From: Flavobacteriales bacterium
GTDB taxonomy: Bacteria > Bacteroidota > Bacteroidia > UBA10329
Reading direction: 5' to 3'
Assembly (NCBI GenBank): GCA_021741155.1
Contig: JAIOYP010000012.1
Coordinates: forward strand, 27,799-91,798
DNA length: 64,000 bases
Part shown: positions 49,739-59,343 of the stretch, piece after piece
How the letters are laid out: each line of letters starts with the position of its first letter
How positions within the stretch are numbered: the stretch's first letter is position 1
Translations under genes and position numbers: made by a program
Notes under the pieces: generated by a model
Seen by the model: only the letters and a program-made list of their open reading frames with translations
Databases searched by the model: none
Told to the model about the DNA's origin: nothing

Positions 49739-49760
49739 GGGGATGGGGAGGGGCATGGGG
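49739..49760 (+). other. G-quadruplex motif
   Basis: GGGG-AT-GGGG-A-GGGG-CAT-GGGG. Confidence 0.85.
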
Positions 49761-49784
49761 TTGCAAAAATTCGCAATTGGGCGA

Positions 49785-50873
49785 CTACGATTTCACTTGA
49801 AAATTTAGCTTAATGAATGACTGCCCGTCTTGCCTGTAAACATGGCCATAACCCATTTTTGAGCCAGAAGGATTGTCGAGGCGTGCAGAACGCATGAGAT
49901 AAGATTTAAACTTATTGAAGTCAATTACATGATAGCACAATATTTCAGAATCCTGTTTAACCACAATCAGACCGCCCACCACTTGATGTATTCCAGACCA
50001 AGGAAAGGCTGATGTCATACCGAGAGCAGACTCTATTAAAAAGTTAATTATTCGGTATTCATAGAAATCATGACTTTTCAAATTATAACCCATAGGATTC
50101 TCCGCATTTAAGCACTCAATAACCTCAGTAATCCAGGTTATTCTAGCTGTATATTTCTTCTTCACGATGAAGGCCATTATTTCTGGTAAATCGCTATCAA
50201 TCATTTGCAGATTGAGCTTGAACGTTTCACCTTGATACCCATGATATTTAACGGTATATCCAAGTTCTTCCAACATACAAACGCGCCTAATGTATTTATG
50301 TCCTGTCGTTATATCATTTACCATATTCAAATGCTCCTCAGAAATTGGATGCCCATTGGAGTCGGTAATTGAATAAATAATATTAGTGGTTGGATTTGCA
50401 TTAAATAAAGTAGGGTCACTACCTAAGAAAGATTTGATACTATACTCTTGTCTGGATTGAACTCCATGGGTTGGGTCATAAACAAGTAGATTAATATCTC
50501 CTTTGTTAGCTGCGTCTTGACTTACCTTATGGACTTTCCATTGGGAAAGTTCATTTTCCAACTCAACTTCGCCCGAGCTAGTTCCTTTTCCGTCTTGAAT
50601 CCTAACAAGAAGTTTAGATGCAATTCGAGTAGCCTCAGATATGGGAATGGAGTAATCAGCGTTTTCTCCACTAACATCAATAATGTTGATATTTCCCTCT
50701 GACCGTACATCATAACGGTACGTTCCAATATTTTCTTTTCTGAAGGCAGAACGTATCTCCACAAACTCTTCAGTGCGAGCTAAATTTTGATCTGCAGAGA
50801 ATAACTTGCCATCGGCAAGGAGCTTAAAGAATACGTAGAGTTCGCTCCATTCTCCTTTGTTGCCTTTCAACAT
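49785..50873 (-). CDS. HpaII-like type II restriction endonuclease
   Basis: 362 aa; N-terminus MLKGNKGEWSELYVFFKLLADGKLFSADQNL and overall layout as in the HpaII REase family; overlaps the C5-methyltransferase gene. Confidence 0.8.
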   Translation of the reverse strand: MLKGNKGEWSELYVFFKLLADGKLFSADQNLARTEEFVEIRSAFRKENIGTYRYDVRSEGNINIIDVSGENADYSIPISEATRIASKLLVRIQDGKGTSSGEVELENELSQWKVHKVSQDAANKGDINLLVYDPTHGVQSRQEYSIKSFLGSDPTLFNANPTTNIIYSITDSNGHPISEEHLNMVNDITTGHKYIRRVCMLEELGYTVKYHGYQGETFKLNLQMIDSDLPEIMAFIVKKKYTARITWITEVIECLNAENPMGYNLKSHDFYEYRIINFLIESALGMTSAFPWSGIHQVVGGLIVVKQDSEILCYHVIDFNKFKSYLMRSARLDNPSGSKMGYGHVYRQDGQSFIKLNFQVKS

Positions 50874-52096
50874 ATCTTATTAATTATCTCTTTAGCCGTT
50901 GCCCTAATCGCAGGCACCGCCACCGAATTTCCAAACTGTTTGTAAGCCGAAGCATCGGCAACAGGGATTACATACTTATCAGGATACCCCTGTAAACGCG
51001 CCCATTCTCTAGGTGTCATTTTCCGAATACCCTCACGATTGACAGTTCCTTTAATATGTGTGATTGGCTCAAAAGTGGTTAGTCTGTCATCAACAACCAG
51101 ATTTCTTTCTCTTCCCATACCTCCAACAACAATTGCACTCGCAATGCCGTCATCTGGAATTATGGCATAACCAAAACCATTTCCCTTACTCTCGTGCCGC
51201 GCCTTGTGATTACGTAGCGTTTTCAAGTATTGGGTAGATAGATAGTACTTGACCGAAACCTCTTTCTCTTCCTTCACATATTCAAAAGCAACTGACTTGT
51301 CTATCGGCTCTGGATATCCAAACGTTTCAGCTGATTTCTTGTCCAAGAAACCTACAATAAAGATGCGCTCTCTGTTTTGAGGTACGCCAAAGTCCTTTGC
51401 ATTCAGAACCCTTGGCTCTGGCACAAAATAACCGAGGTCTTCCCGTAATGTGTGAAGAATTGTTGCTAAGGTTTTACCCTTGTCATGGTTGGTCAATCCT
51501 TTCACATTCTCCAAGAAGAACGCCTGAGGTCGATGTTTCTTTAGAATCTGAGCCACATCGAAGAAAAGCGTTCCTCTTGTGTCTTCAAACCCTCCACGCT
51601 TACCAGCAATCGAAAACGCTTGACATGGAAATCCAGCGCACAACACATCGAACGATTCGGGAATGAAATCCTTGTTGCTTTGCTTCGTTATATCTCCAAA
51701 CGGCACTTCACCGAAATTGGCCTCATACGTCTTCTTCGCTTGATGGTCCCATTCGCTCGAATACATACACTTGCCTCCTAGGCTTTGCATAGCCAAGCGA
51801 AACCCTCCAATTCCAGCGAATAAATCAATAAATGTAAACTTCGGATTAGCAGGCGGAGGAAAAGGAATATCCCATTCAATTGGCATTTTCAATTGAAAAG
51901 CATCGGACGCTAGTTTGCTGACGTGCCCATTCATTGAATGAACATAAATAGCAGCATCTTCAGCAAATACATTAACCTTTTCCTCTCGGCTAGATTGTAA
52001 ATGATGTGTAAGAATCGCCAACTCCTCCGACTCCGTCTTCACGACATTGATACCGAGTTCTTCACGAATCTTTGAATACTTCATCTTGTCTTTCAA
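50867..52096 (-). CDS. DNA (cytosine-5-)-methyltransferase of the HpaII-like RM system
   Basis: 409 aa; FIDLFAGIGGFRLAMQSLGG, LCAGFPCQAFSIAGKRGGFEDTRGTLFF, FFLENVKGL, FGVPQNRERIFIVGF, QFGNSVAVP. Confidence 0.96.
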   Translation of the reverse strand: MKDKMKYSKIREELGINVVKTESEELAILTHHLQSSREEKVNVFAEDAAIYVHSMNGHVSKLASDAFQLKMPIEWDIPFPPPANPKFTFIDLFAGIGGFRLAMQSLGGKCMYSSEWDHQAKKTYEANFGEVPFGDITKQSNKDFIPESFDVLCAGFPCQAFSIAGKRGGFEDTRGTLFFDVAQILKKHRPQAFFLENVKGLTNHDKGKTLATILHTLREDLGYFVPEPRVLNAKDFGVPQNRERIFIVGFLDKKSAETFGYPEPIDKSVAFEYVKEEKEVSVKYYLSTQYLKTLRNHKARHESKGNGFGYAIIPDDGIASAIVVGGMGRERNLVVDDRLTTFEPITHIKGTVNREGIRKMTPREWARLQGYPDKYVIPVADASAYKQFGNSVAVPAIRATAKEIINKIC

Positions 52097-52383
52097 TTGT
52101 ACACAAAGAAAAAGATTGAAACCGTAATCTATCTACGCCAGAAAAAACTTATCCCAATATATTTCCCCTACCTCCTCAAAATGACTATAAACAGCTATTG
52201 CAGCTTGTGAAAAGACTCAATAAATTCGTGTTAATGTCCAACCCGACCCCGTGCGAAAGCAACCGCCACCGAATGAGCAGGGTAAACCTGTGGCTTCGCA
52301 AGAGGGTGCGCGAACTATTGACCCCAAGCTTCATAAAAAACTTTCCCCAAACGTCCAGACTAATACCAGAACGGACATAAAAA

Positions 52384-52538
52384 GGCCACAGAAAACACAG
52401 AATTCACAGAGGTTTTCACAGAGGAGAAACAAAATTTTCTGTGTCGTTTCTGTGAATTCTGTGGCTAAAAATATGTTCTTACCCATTTTTTAAACCCTAG
52501 CTTTCTGTCAAAACTGACCATTTTGGGAAAGTTGCGAA
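52384..52538. repeat. Dispersed palindromic repeat family A, copy 2
   Basis: ggccacagaaaacacagaattcacag...ctgtgaattctgtggctaaaaatatgttcttaccc...ctgtcaaaactgaccattttgggaaagttgcgaac; matches 18732..18908. Confidence 0.85.
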
Positions 52539-52652
52539 CATGCATTAAAGGGAAAATAGAAAAAGGAGAAATGATAGTCGATTGTCCGTTTGTTTTCCCA
52601 AAAGGTCAATAATGGAAACAAATAGGTTTAGAATACTCCGCTAATCAACTAA

Positions 52653-53258
52653 TCAATGCTCCCAGCCCAGCACCTTCATCGAACCTTCCTTCTCGCCTAC
52701 CCAATGGCGTTTCGGGTCTTTCGGTTTCTTTTCGGCAAACTTGTTCTTCTCCTCTGCCAAAATGGCCTGTTGCAAAAGAGGCATGGGTTCATTCTCCACC
52801 ATTCGTTTGGTTCGAACCACAACCAAGTTACCAGATGCATCTCTATCTCCAACCAAACCACCAGTAATAGCAGCAATAAAAAGCGTGGATTTGCCAGAAG
52901 CCAACGGCTTGATGGAAAGTGCCAAACTATCCTTCACAAAACCATCGGCAGTTGCCGTATATCCAGCATTCGCCAACTGCGTCTTAAACGAAGGAATAGC
53001 AGCCGAATCAACCGCCCAATAGAAATTAACGCAGGTGTCATTCTCATAAAGCACAGTTTGATGAATGCCTTCTTCTATAAAACGCACAACCCTTTCCTTC
53101 TTGTAATCAATTATGCGAAAAGGACGAAGGAGTACTTGTACCACTGTACGTTTTTGTCCTAAAACACCATCTACCAACTGGGCATTGACACTGCTAAAGA
53201 GCAGCATCATCCCAAAAAAAAGGAACGTTGGTCGAAAAGCAAACAACTTGTTGTTCAA
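52653..53258 (-). CDS. Hypothetical exported protein
   Basis: 201 aa with signal peptide (LFFGMMLLFSSVNAQ). Confidence 0.7.
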   Translation of the reverse strand: MNNKLFAFRPTFLFFGMMLLFSSVNAQLVDGVLGQKRTVVQVLLRPFRIIDYKKERVVRFIEEGIHQTVLYENDTCVNFYWAVDSAAIPSFKTQLANAGYTATADGFVKDSLALSIKPLASGKSTLFIAAITGGLVGDRDASGNLVVVRTKRMVENEPMPLLQQAILAEEKNKFAEKKPKDPKRHWVGEKEGSMKVLGWEH

Positions 53259-53337
53259 ACGATTGTCTTAAGTGAGGCAAAGTTAGGCGTAATAATACTG
53301 AACTTTGGTGCTTATATTTCGTAGCCTCGCGCTGTAT

Positions 53338-56300
53338 ATGATAAGAATGAAGGAAAACAGAAAACGCTTGGGACAGATTATCCTGTTCTCGGTTCTACTG
53401 CTTATATCACAGATTGCCAACGCTCAGGTAACAGCAGATTTTTCTGCGCCCACAACTTCGGGTTGCAGTCCGTTGATTGTCAATTTTCAGAACCTTTCCA
53501 CTGGAGCTGGCCTCACCTACCAATGGAGTTTGGGTAACGGAAACAACTCTGTTGCCCAAAACCCATCTGCCAGCTACATCAATCCGGGAACATACACAGT
53601 TACCTTAACCGTAACAGGCCCGGGAGGAACAGACACCGAAACCAAGACAGGTTTCATCACCGTTTTCACACCACCCACGCCCAATCTTGCTCCTTCTCAA
53701 AACATCGGTTGCTATCCGTTTACGGTTGATTTTACAGATTTGTCTGTTCTAGGCGATTCGCCCATTGCCACCTGGTCGTGGGATTTTGGAGATGGCGGTA
53801 CTTCTACCGTACAGAACCCAAGCCACCTCTACACCACTCCGGGCGTGTTCGACATTACGTTGATATTGACAGATGCCAATGGCTGTAGTTCCAATCAGTC
53901 GTTTAACGATATGATTGAGTCGAACAGCAACAGACCAACGGCTGCTTTCTCAGGAAATCCGACCGTTAGTTGTCTTCCTCCTTCCGATGTTTCGTTTGCA
54001 AACACATCCTCTGGCGGAACAGGAATTCTGACCTATTTCTGGGATTTTGGCGATGGAAACTCCTCCACCTTTCCTGCACCAGACAACACCTATCTCACAT
54101 CTGGCAACTTTGACGTAAGCCTAACCGTGACGGATGAATACGGATGTTCGGATACGCAATTAGAAGTTGCTTACATCGAGATTGTGGATAATGTCACAAT
54201 TGATTTTACGGCCAACAGCACCACGGTATGTCTCGGCAGCAATGCTTCGTTTGTAGATCAATCCAACCCTACACCAACAAGTTGGCTTTGGGATTTTGGC
54301 GATGGCAATACATCAACTGTTCAATCTCCTTCTCATCTTTATACCACTCTGGGCGATTACGAGGTCTCGTTAACCGCCACCTACAGCGCCTCGTGTTCTG
54401 GAACAGAAACAAAAACTGGTTTCATCACCGTGGGTGAGATTCCACAAGCTGGTTTGAGTGCAGACACCACAGCTGGTTGCGAGAATCCGTTTCCTGTAAA
54501 CTTTACAAACAGCAGTACGGGTACAGGTTCTCTTACCTATCAATGGACGTTTGGCGATGGCAACACCTCCACCGCTCAAGACCCAACCAATACGTATCTC
54601 AATCACGGTTCGTATACCGTAAGCCTTACAGCCACCAACTCGGATGGTTGTAGCAATACAGTTTCTCTTCCCAACTACATCAACGTGGCAGAAACACAGG
54701 CTAATTTCTTACCAGATGTGTTCGGTTTCTGTCAGCCGTTGGAAGTCAATTTCTCTGATTCGAGCATCTCTGGCACCGCCATTTCTACCTACGAATGGGA
54801 CTTTGGCGATGGAGGAACTTCCAACCTTCAAAATCCTACCTACACCTATGCCGACACGGGAATCTTTGATGTGAGTCTCATCATTACCAACCAACTCGGC
54901 TGTACGGACACATTGGTGCGTAGCAATTACATTTTCGTTTACACGCCACCTCTTGCCAATTTCGACCAAACTCCTGTTATTATCTGTCCAGGCGAACATG
55001 ATTTTATCGACTTATCTGATAATGCCACTGATTGGTATTGGGATTTTGGTGATTTGGAAAACTCTACCGAGCAAAACCCAACCCACGAATACGCAGATAC
55101 GGGCTACTTCAGCGTTACACTAATTACACTGAATAACGGTTGTTCTGATACGTTAATTGTTGAGGACATGATTTATGTGAGTCCGCCCATCGCTGACCTC
55201 AATCATAGCTTCGATTGTGCTCAACCAAACACATTTACATACACGAACGAATCGTATGGTTTTACATCATGGAACTGGATTTTGCCTGATGGAAGCACTA
55301 GCACCGATGACCCATTGGTATTGAATATTCCTGACCCAGGGATGTACATCGTGAGAGTAACCACTTTAAATTCTACATCTGGCTGTACTGACCTTGCGGG
55401 CGATACCATCTACGTTACCGATATTCAGGCTGGCTTCAGTACTGCAAATACAGCAGGTTGTGGCCCGTTGAATGTTCAGTTTACGGACCAAAGCGTGGAT
55501 GCCGTTTCGTGGCAATGGTCCTTTGGTTCTGCTCCAAACTCAACCGCGCAAAATCCAAGCCACACCTACTCTGCCATTGGTACCTATTCGGTTACTCAAA
55601 TTGTAACCGACATCAATGGCTGTAAGGATACTCTTGTCTCGCCTAACCTTGTGACAGTAACGGGGTCAGTTGTCAATTTTGGCATCGATACAACCTTTGG
55701 TTGCGAAACCCTTTCGGTGCAGTTTGAAGACCTTACCAATCCTCCCGGAACGGTGGCTACATGGCTTTGGGACTTTGGAGATGGCAACACATCATCTGCT
55801 CAAAACCCATTGCATGTATATACCACAGCAGGCGTTTATGATGTCTCTTTAACCATTACCGATATTGGAGGCTGTACCAATACAATTCAACGTCCAGATT
55901 TAGTCAACTACATCCCATACCCAAATCCAGTTTTCAACGTAAATGCTACCGTTGGATGTATGGGAGACCTGTTTACGTTTACCAATACCTCTACCGGAAA
56001 CGCAACCAGCTACTTATGGAACTTTGGTGATGGTGGTACATCAACCGCTGCCAATCCAATACATACTTACAGCATTGAAGGAACATTCAGTGTAACGCTA
56101 ACCGCCTTCAACAGCAATGGTTGCGATAGCTCCATTACGCAAATCAATCTTATCAATATTCAGCATCCAGATGCAGATTTTTCTGCCTTCCCAACTTTTG
56201 CGTTTTGCCCTCCGCTGTTGGTTTCATTTACTAATCTAAGCTCGGCAGATGCCATATCTTGGCTATGGAATTTTGGAGATGGCAGTTCGTCCAACCTTCA

Positions 56301-58677
56301 AAATCCTTCGCACATCTACACACAATCGGGCACCTTCTCTGTCTATTTGGTGGTAACCAATGCCAACGGATGCCGTGATACCATCTTTTCGCCAGACCTA
56401 ATTCAGCTTTCAGGGCCTGTGGGAGAATTCAGCTTCTTTCCCGATTCTGTTGGTTGCCCTCCTTACGACATCAACTTCGTATCTGTTGCCGAAAATGTAA
56501 CCACCTACACATGGGATTTCGGGGATGGCTCGTTGGGTTCGGGAGAAACTACCATGCACACCTACTCAGAAATAGGCAGCTTTATTCCTACGCTTATCTT
56601 AGAAGATGACAACGGTTGTACTTTTATTTATCAATCTGCTGATACGTTATCTATCATCCCATTGGCTGTAGATGCTGGCTCTTCGGGCACCATTTGTCAA
56701 TACGATTCGTTGCAATTGAACGCCACTGGCGGAGATGCCTACAGTTGGTCGCCATCTACAGGATTGGACAACCCAACTGCGGCATCGCCACAGGCAAGCC
56801 CCAACCAAACCACGCAATATGTGGTAACCGTAAACTTGGGTCTTTGTCAGAATACAGATACCGTGATTGTATTTGTGAATCCTGCTCCAACAGTAAGTTT
56901 TACCGCAACGGAAGTATGCTTCGGTTCGGTTACTGACTTCACTGATTTCTCTTCCATTGCGGCACCTGATAGCATCACTGCTTGGAACTGGAATTTGGGA
57001 GATGGACTAAGCACGGATACCAATCCTTCCATCATTTACTCGGCACCTGGCACGTACATCGTATCGCTTACGGTAGAAAGCTCTGTTGCATGCAACACCA
57101 CTGGAACAGGAACCGTTGTGGTAAACCCTACACCAAATGCAGCTTTTGCAGCCAACGACACGTGCTTATTCAACACCACTTCCCTACTCGACCAATCAAC
57201 CGTCACTCCGGGAAGCATCACCAACTGGAGTTGGAATTTGGGTAATGGCGCCACCACCACACAGCAGAATCCTTCGCTTACGTATGGACAGGATTCTATT
57301 TATCAAGTTACATTGGCTGTAACCGCTACAGGCGGATGTAGCGATACGGTAACGCAACCTGTTGCTGTATTCCCATTGCCGAATGCCGTTGTTACTGCTG
57401 CCAACGTTTGTTTTGGCGAAACCGTACAGTTTGGAGATTCTTCTACCGTTAATTCAGGCTCCATAACACAATGGGATTGGACCTTTGGCGATGGAAATGA
57501 TGCCAATACGCAGCATCCTTCGCACGTTTACCCGAACGTTCAGACCTATGTGTATTCGGTTCTTGTGACAACAGATCATGGTTGCACTGATGGAACTTCA
57601 GGCGCGGTTACCATTTACCCGCTTCCCGTAAGCGATTTCCAAATGACTTCTACCTCTTCCTGTGTTGCCCCTGTCTCTGTTAATCTCTTCAACCAATCAA
57701 CAGGAGCCAACCAGTTTGAATGGGCACACGATAACGGCACGGTAGTAACCAGTTTTAATAGCACCGCTATCTATGATACCGTTGGACAATACAACATTCA
57801 GTTGTTAGTTACCACGCAATTCGGTTGTCAGGATAGCAGCACGCAGTTGTTTGAGGTGTTCCCAACCGTAACTGCCGATTTTGAATTCACCACGCCAATG
57901 GGCTGCGAACCTTGGTCTGTAGACTTCACCAATCTTTCAGAAAACGGAACTGGTTATCACTGGGATTTCAGCGATGCAGATGGTTCGGTATTGGTTAATC
58001 CGAGTCATATATTCACTGATCCAGGTTCGTACACGGTTCAGCTCATTGTAGAAGGCTTGGGAGGTTGTGGAGATACAGTTGCCATCAATAATCTAGTTAC
58101 CGTTTGGGACAATCCAACGGCTTCGTTTGAATATGCAAACGTGCCAGACCCAATTACAAACGGAACAATCGGTTTCTTCAATACCTCTACTACACACGTT
58201 AGCAGTTGGTGGGAATTCGGTAATGGAGAAACTTCGTACAGCGAGAACACGACTTACAACTATCCGTTCTATGGCAACAAATTGGTGACGTTAGCCATTG
58301 TAGATATCAATGGATGTGTAGATACCGTTGAGATGTATGTGGCGGTGGATTTTTTTGGTGGATTGTTTGTGCCGAATGCCATTATTCCGCAAGACCCAAG
58401 TCAGGACGTGCGCATCTTTCAACCAAAAGGAACGGGATTGGGTTATTACGAATGCATGGTCTACGACAAATGGGGCAACCTACTCTGGTATTCCGACAAA
58501 CTAGTTGATGGCTCTCCTTCTGAGTATTGGGATGGCACGCATGAAGGAGAACTTGTTCCGCAAGGTTCTTACGTTTGGAAAATCAACGCCATCTTTGCTA
58601 ATGGTGATATTTGGGAAGGCATGATAGACCGCAATGAAGATTACCATGCTGTTGGAACGGTGACAGTGATTAGGTAG
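53338..58677 (+). CDS. Giant PKD-repeat surface/secreted protein with T9SS type B (gliding-motility-associated) C-terminal domain
   Basis: About 1779 aa from ATG 53338; signal peptide ...ISQIANAQ; many WDFGDGxxS PKD cores; C-terminal YYECMVYDKWGNLLWYSDKLVDGSPSEYWDGTHEGELVPQGSYVWKINAIFANGDIWEG. Confidence 0.95.
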   Translation: MIRMKENRKRLGQIILFSVLLLISQIANAQVTADFSAPTTSGCSPLIVNFQNLSTGAGLTYQWSLGNGNNSVAQNPSASYINPGTYTVTLTVTGPGGTDTETKTGFITVFTPPTPNLAPSQNIGCYPFTVDFTDLSVLGDSPIATWSWDFGDGGTSTVQNPSHLYTTPGVFDITLILTDANGCSSNQSFNDMIESNSNRPTAAFSGNPTVSCLPPSDVSFANTSSGGTGILTYFWDFGDGNSSTFPAPDNTYLTSGNFDVSLTVTDEYGCSDTQLEVAYIEIVDNVTIDFTANSTTVCLGSNASFVDQSNPTPTSWLWDFGDGNTSTVQSPSHLYTTLGDYEVSLTATYSASCSGTETKTGFITVGEIPQAGLSADTTAGCENPFPVNFTNSSTGTGSLTYQWTFGDGNTSTAQDPTNTYLNHGSYTVSLTATNSDGCSNTVSLPNYINVAETQANFLPDVFGFCQPLEVNFSDSSISGTAISTYEWDFGDGGTSNLQNPTYTYADTGIFDVSLIITNQLGCTDTLVRSNYIFVYTPPLANFDQTPVIICPGEHDFIDLSDNATDWYWDFGDLENSTEQNPTHEYADTGYFSVTLITLNNGCSDTLIVEDMIYVSPPIADLNHSFDCAQPNTFTYTNESYGFTSWNWILPDGSTSTDDPLVLNIPDPGMYIVRVTTLNSTSGCTDLAGDTIYVTDIQAGFSTANTAGCGPLNVQFTDQSVDAVSWQWSFGSAPNSTAQNPSHTYSAIGTYSVTQIVTDINGCKDTLVSPNLVTVTGSVVNFGIDTTFGCETLSVQFEDLTNPPGTVATWLWDFGDGNTSSAQNPLHVYTTAGVYDVSLTITDIGGCTNTIQRPDLVNYIPYPNPVFNVNATVGCMGDLFTFTNTSTGNATSYLWNFGDGGTSTAANPIHTYSIEGTFSVTLTAFNSNGCDSSITQINLINIQHPDADFSAFPTFAFCPPLLVSFTNLSSADAISWLWNFGDGSSSNLQNPSHIYTQSGTFSVYLVVTNANGCRDTIFSPDLIQLSGPVGEFSFFPDSVGCPPYDINFVSVAENVTTYTWDFGDGSLGSGETTMHTYSEIGSFIPTLILEDDNGCTFIYQSADTLSIIPLAVDAGSSGTICQYDSLQLNATGGDAYSWSPSTGLDNPTAASPQASPNQTTQYVVTVNLGLCQNTDTVIVFVNPAPTVSFTATEVCFGSVTDFTDFSSIAAPDSITAWNWNLGDGLSTDTNPSIIYSAPGTYIVSLTVESSVACNTTGTGTVVVNPTPNAAFAANDTCLFNTTSLLDQSTVTPGSITNWSWNLGNGATTTQQNPSLTYGQDSIYQVTLAVTATGGCSDTVTQPVAVFPLPNAVVTAANVCFGETVQFGDSSTVNSGSITQWDWTFGDGNDANTQHPSHVYPNVQTYVYSVLVTTDHGCTDGTSGAVTIYPLPVSDFQMTSTSSCVAPVSVNLFNQSTGANQFEWAHDNGTVVTSFNSTAIYDTVGQYNIQLLVTTQFGCQDSSTQLFEVFPTVTADFEFTTPMGCEPWSVDFTNLSENGTGYHWDFSDADGSVLVNPSHIFTDPGSYTVQLIVEGLGGCGDTVAINNLVTVWDNPTASFEYANVPDPITNGTIGFFNTSTTHVSSWWEFGNGETSYSENTTYNYPFYGNKLVTLAIVDINGCVDTVEMYVAVDFFGGLFVPNAIIPQDPSQDVRIFQPKGTGLGYYECMVYDKWGNLLWYSDKLVDGSPSEYWDGTHEGELVPQGSYVWKINAIFANGDIWEGMIDRNEDYHAVGTVTVIR

Positions 58678-58776
58678 TCAGGTGGTCAGCGAATGAGCAA
58701 ATTTGCGTATCAGCAAATTAGCGAATGAGGACGGATACGACTGAGCTTGGCCAAGGAAGCCTATCTCAGAAACATA

Positions 58777-59190
58777 CTAAAGCTTTGCTACAAACTGCTT
58801 TTCGGCATGCTTAGAGTAATCCATATCTACTTTTAGGATATGGTCTGTCCACCAGTGTGTAAGGAAGTTGAGCACCTCTCTCGGATTATCTTTTGCTTCG
58901 TCTAAGTGAGCCAGCGTAAACTGAAGTACTTGAATGGCATAATTGCTATGCAATTCTTTGTGTTTTTCTAGCTGTGGATAGTGAATGCGTTCCATGTACC
59001 GTTCTTCCGACTTGAAATGCTCCTTCGCATAGTCAGACATTTCGGTGAGAAGTTGCACCATATCATCTGTCTGTTTGCCTCGATTTACCATTAATTCCAT
59101 CCTAAAAAGGATGTGCATCAGTCGTTTGTGCTGCTCATCTATAATGGCATTGTTGACTGAATACTTCTGACTCCAATTCCCTAGCGACAT
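58777..59190 (-). CDS. Bacteriohemerythrin
   Basis: Start corrected to ATG 59190: MSLGNWSQKYSVNNAIIDEQHKRLMHILFRM...HFKSEERYMERIHYPQLEKHKELH...HWWTDHILKVDMDYSKH. Confidence 0.94.
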   Translation of the reverse strand: MSLGNWSQKYSVNNAIIDEQHKRLMHILFRMELMVNRGKQTDDMVQLLTEMSDYAKEHFKSEERYMERIHYPQLEKHKELHSNYAIQVLQFTLAHLDEAKDNPREVLNFLTHWWTDHILKVDMDYSKHAEKQFVAKL

Positions 59191-59343
59191 GAGTATTTTG
59201 ATTTTAAGTTCCTGCGCTAAGTTATCATTTTGTCTTTGTATCAAACAAAGGGTAGTGCGTAGCAAACTTGCGAAAGGAAGGTTTCGACACCCCAGCTTCA
59301 ATGAGTTCTTGCAGCCTAACTCAGGCTACTTTCCACTCTTTAA

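Noticed and set aside
52251-52493. 80-aa ORF MRKQPPPNEQGKPVASQEGARTIDPKLHKKLSPN... upstream of the RM genes
   Set aside because: First half looks protein-like and could be a decayed gene tail, but the ORF runs into repeat family A and no family is recognised; insufficient support to annotate.
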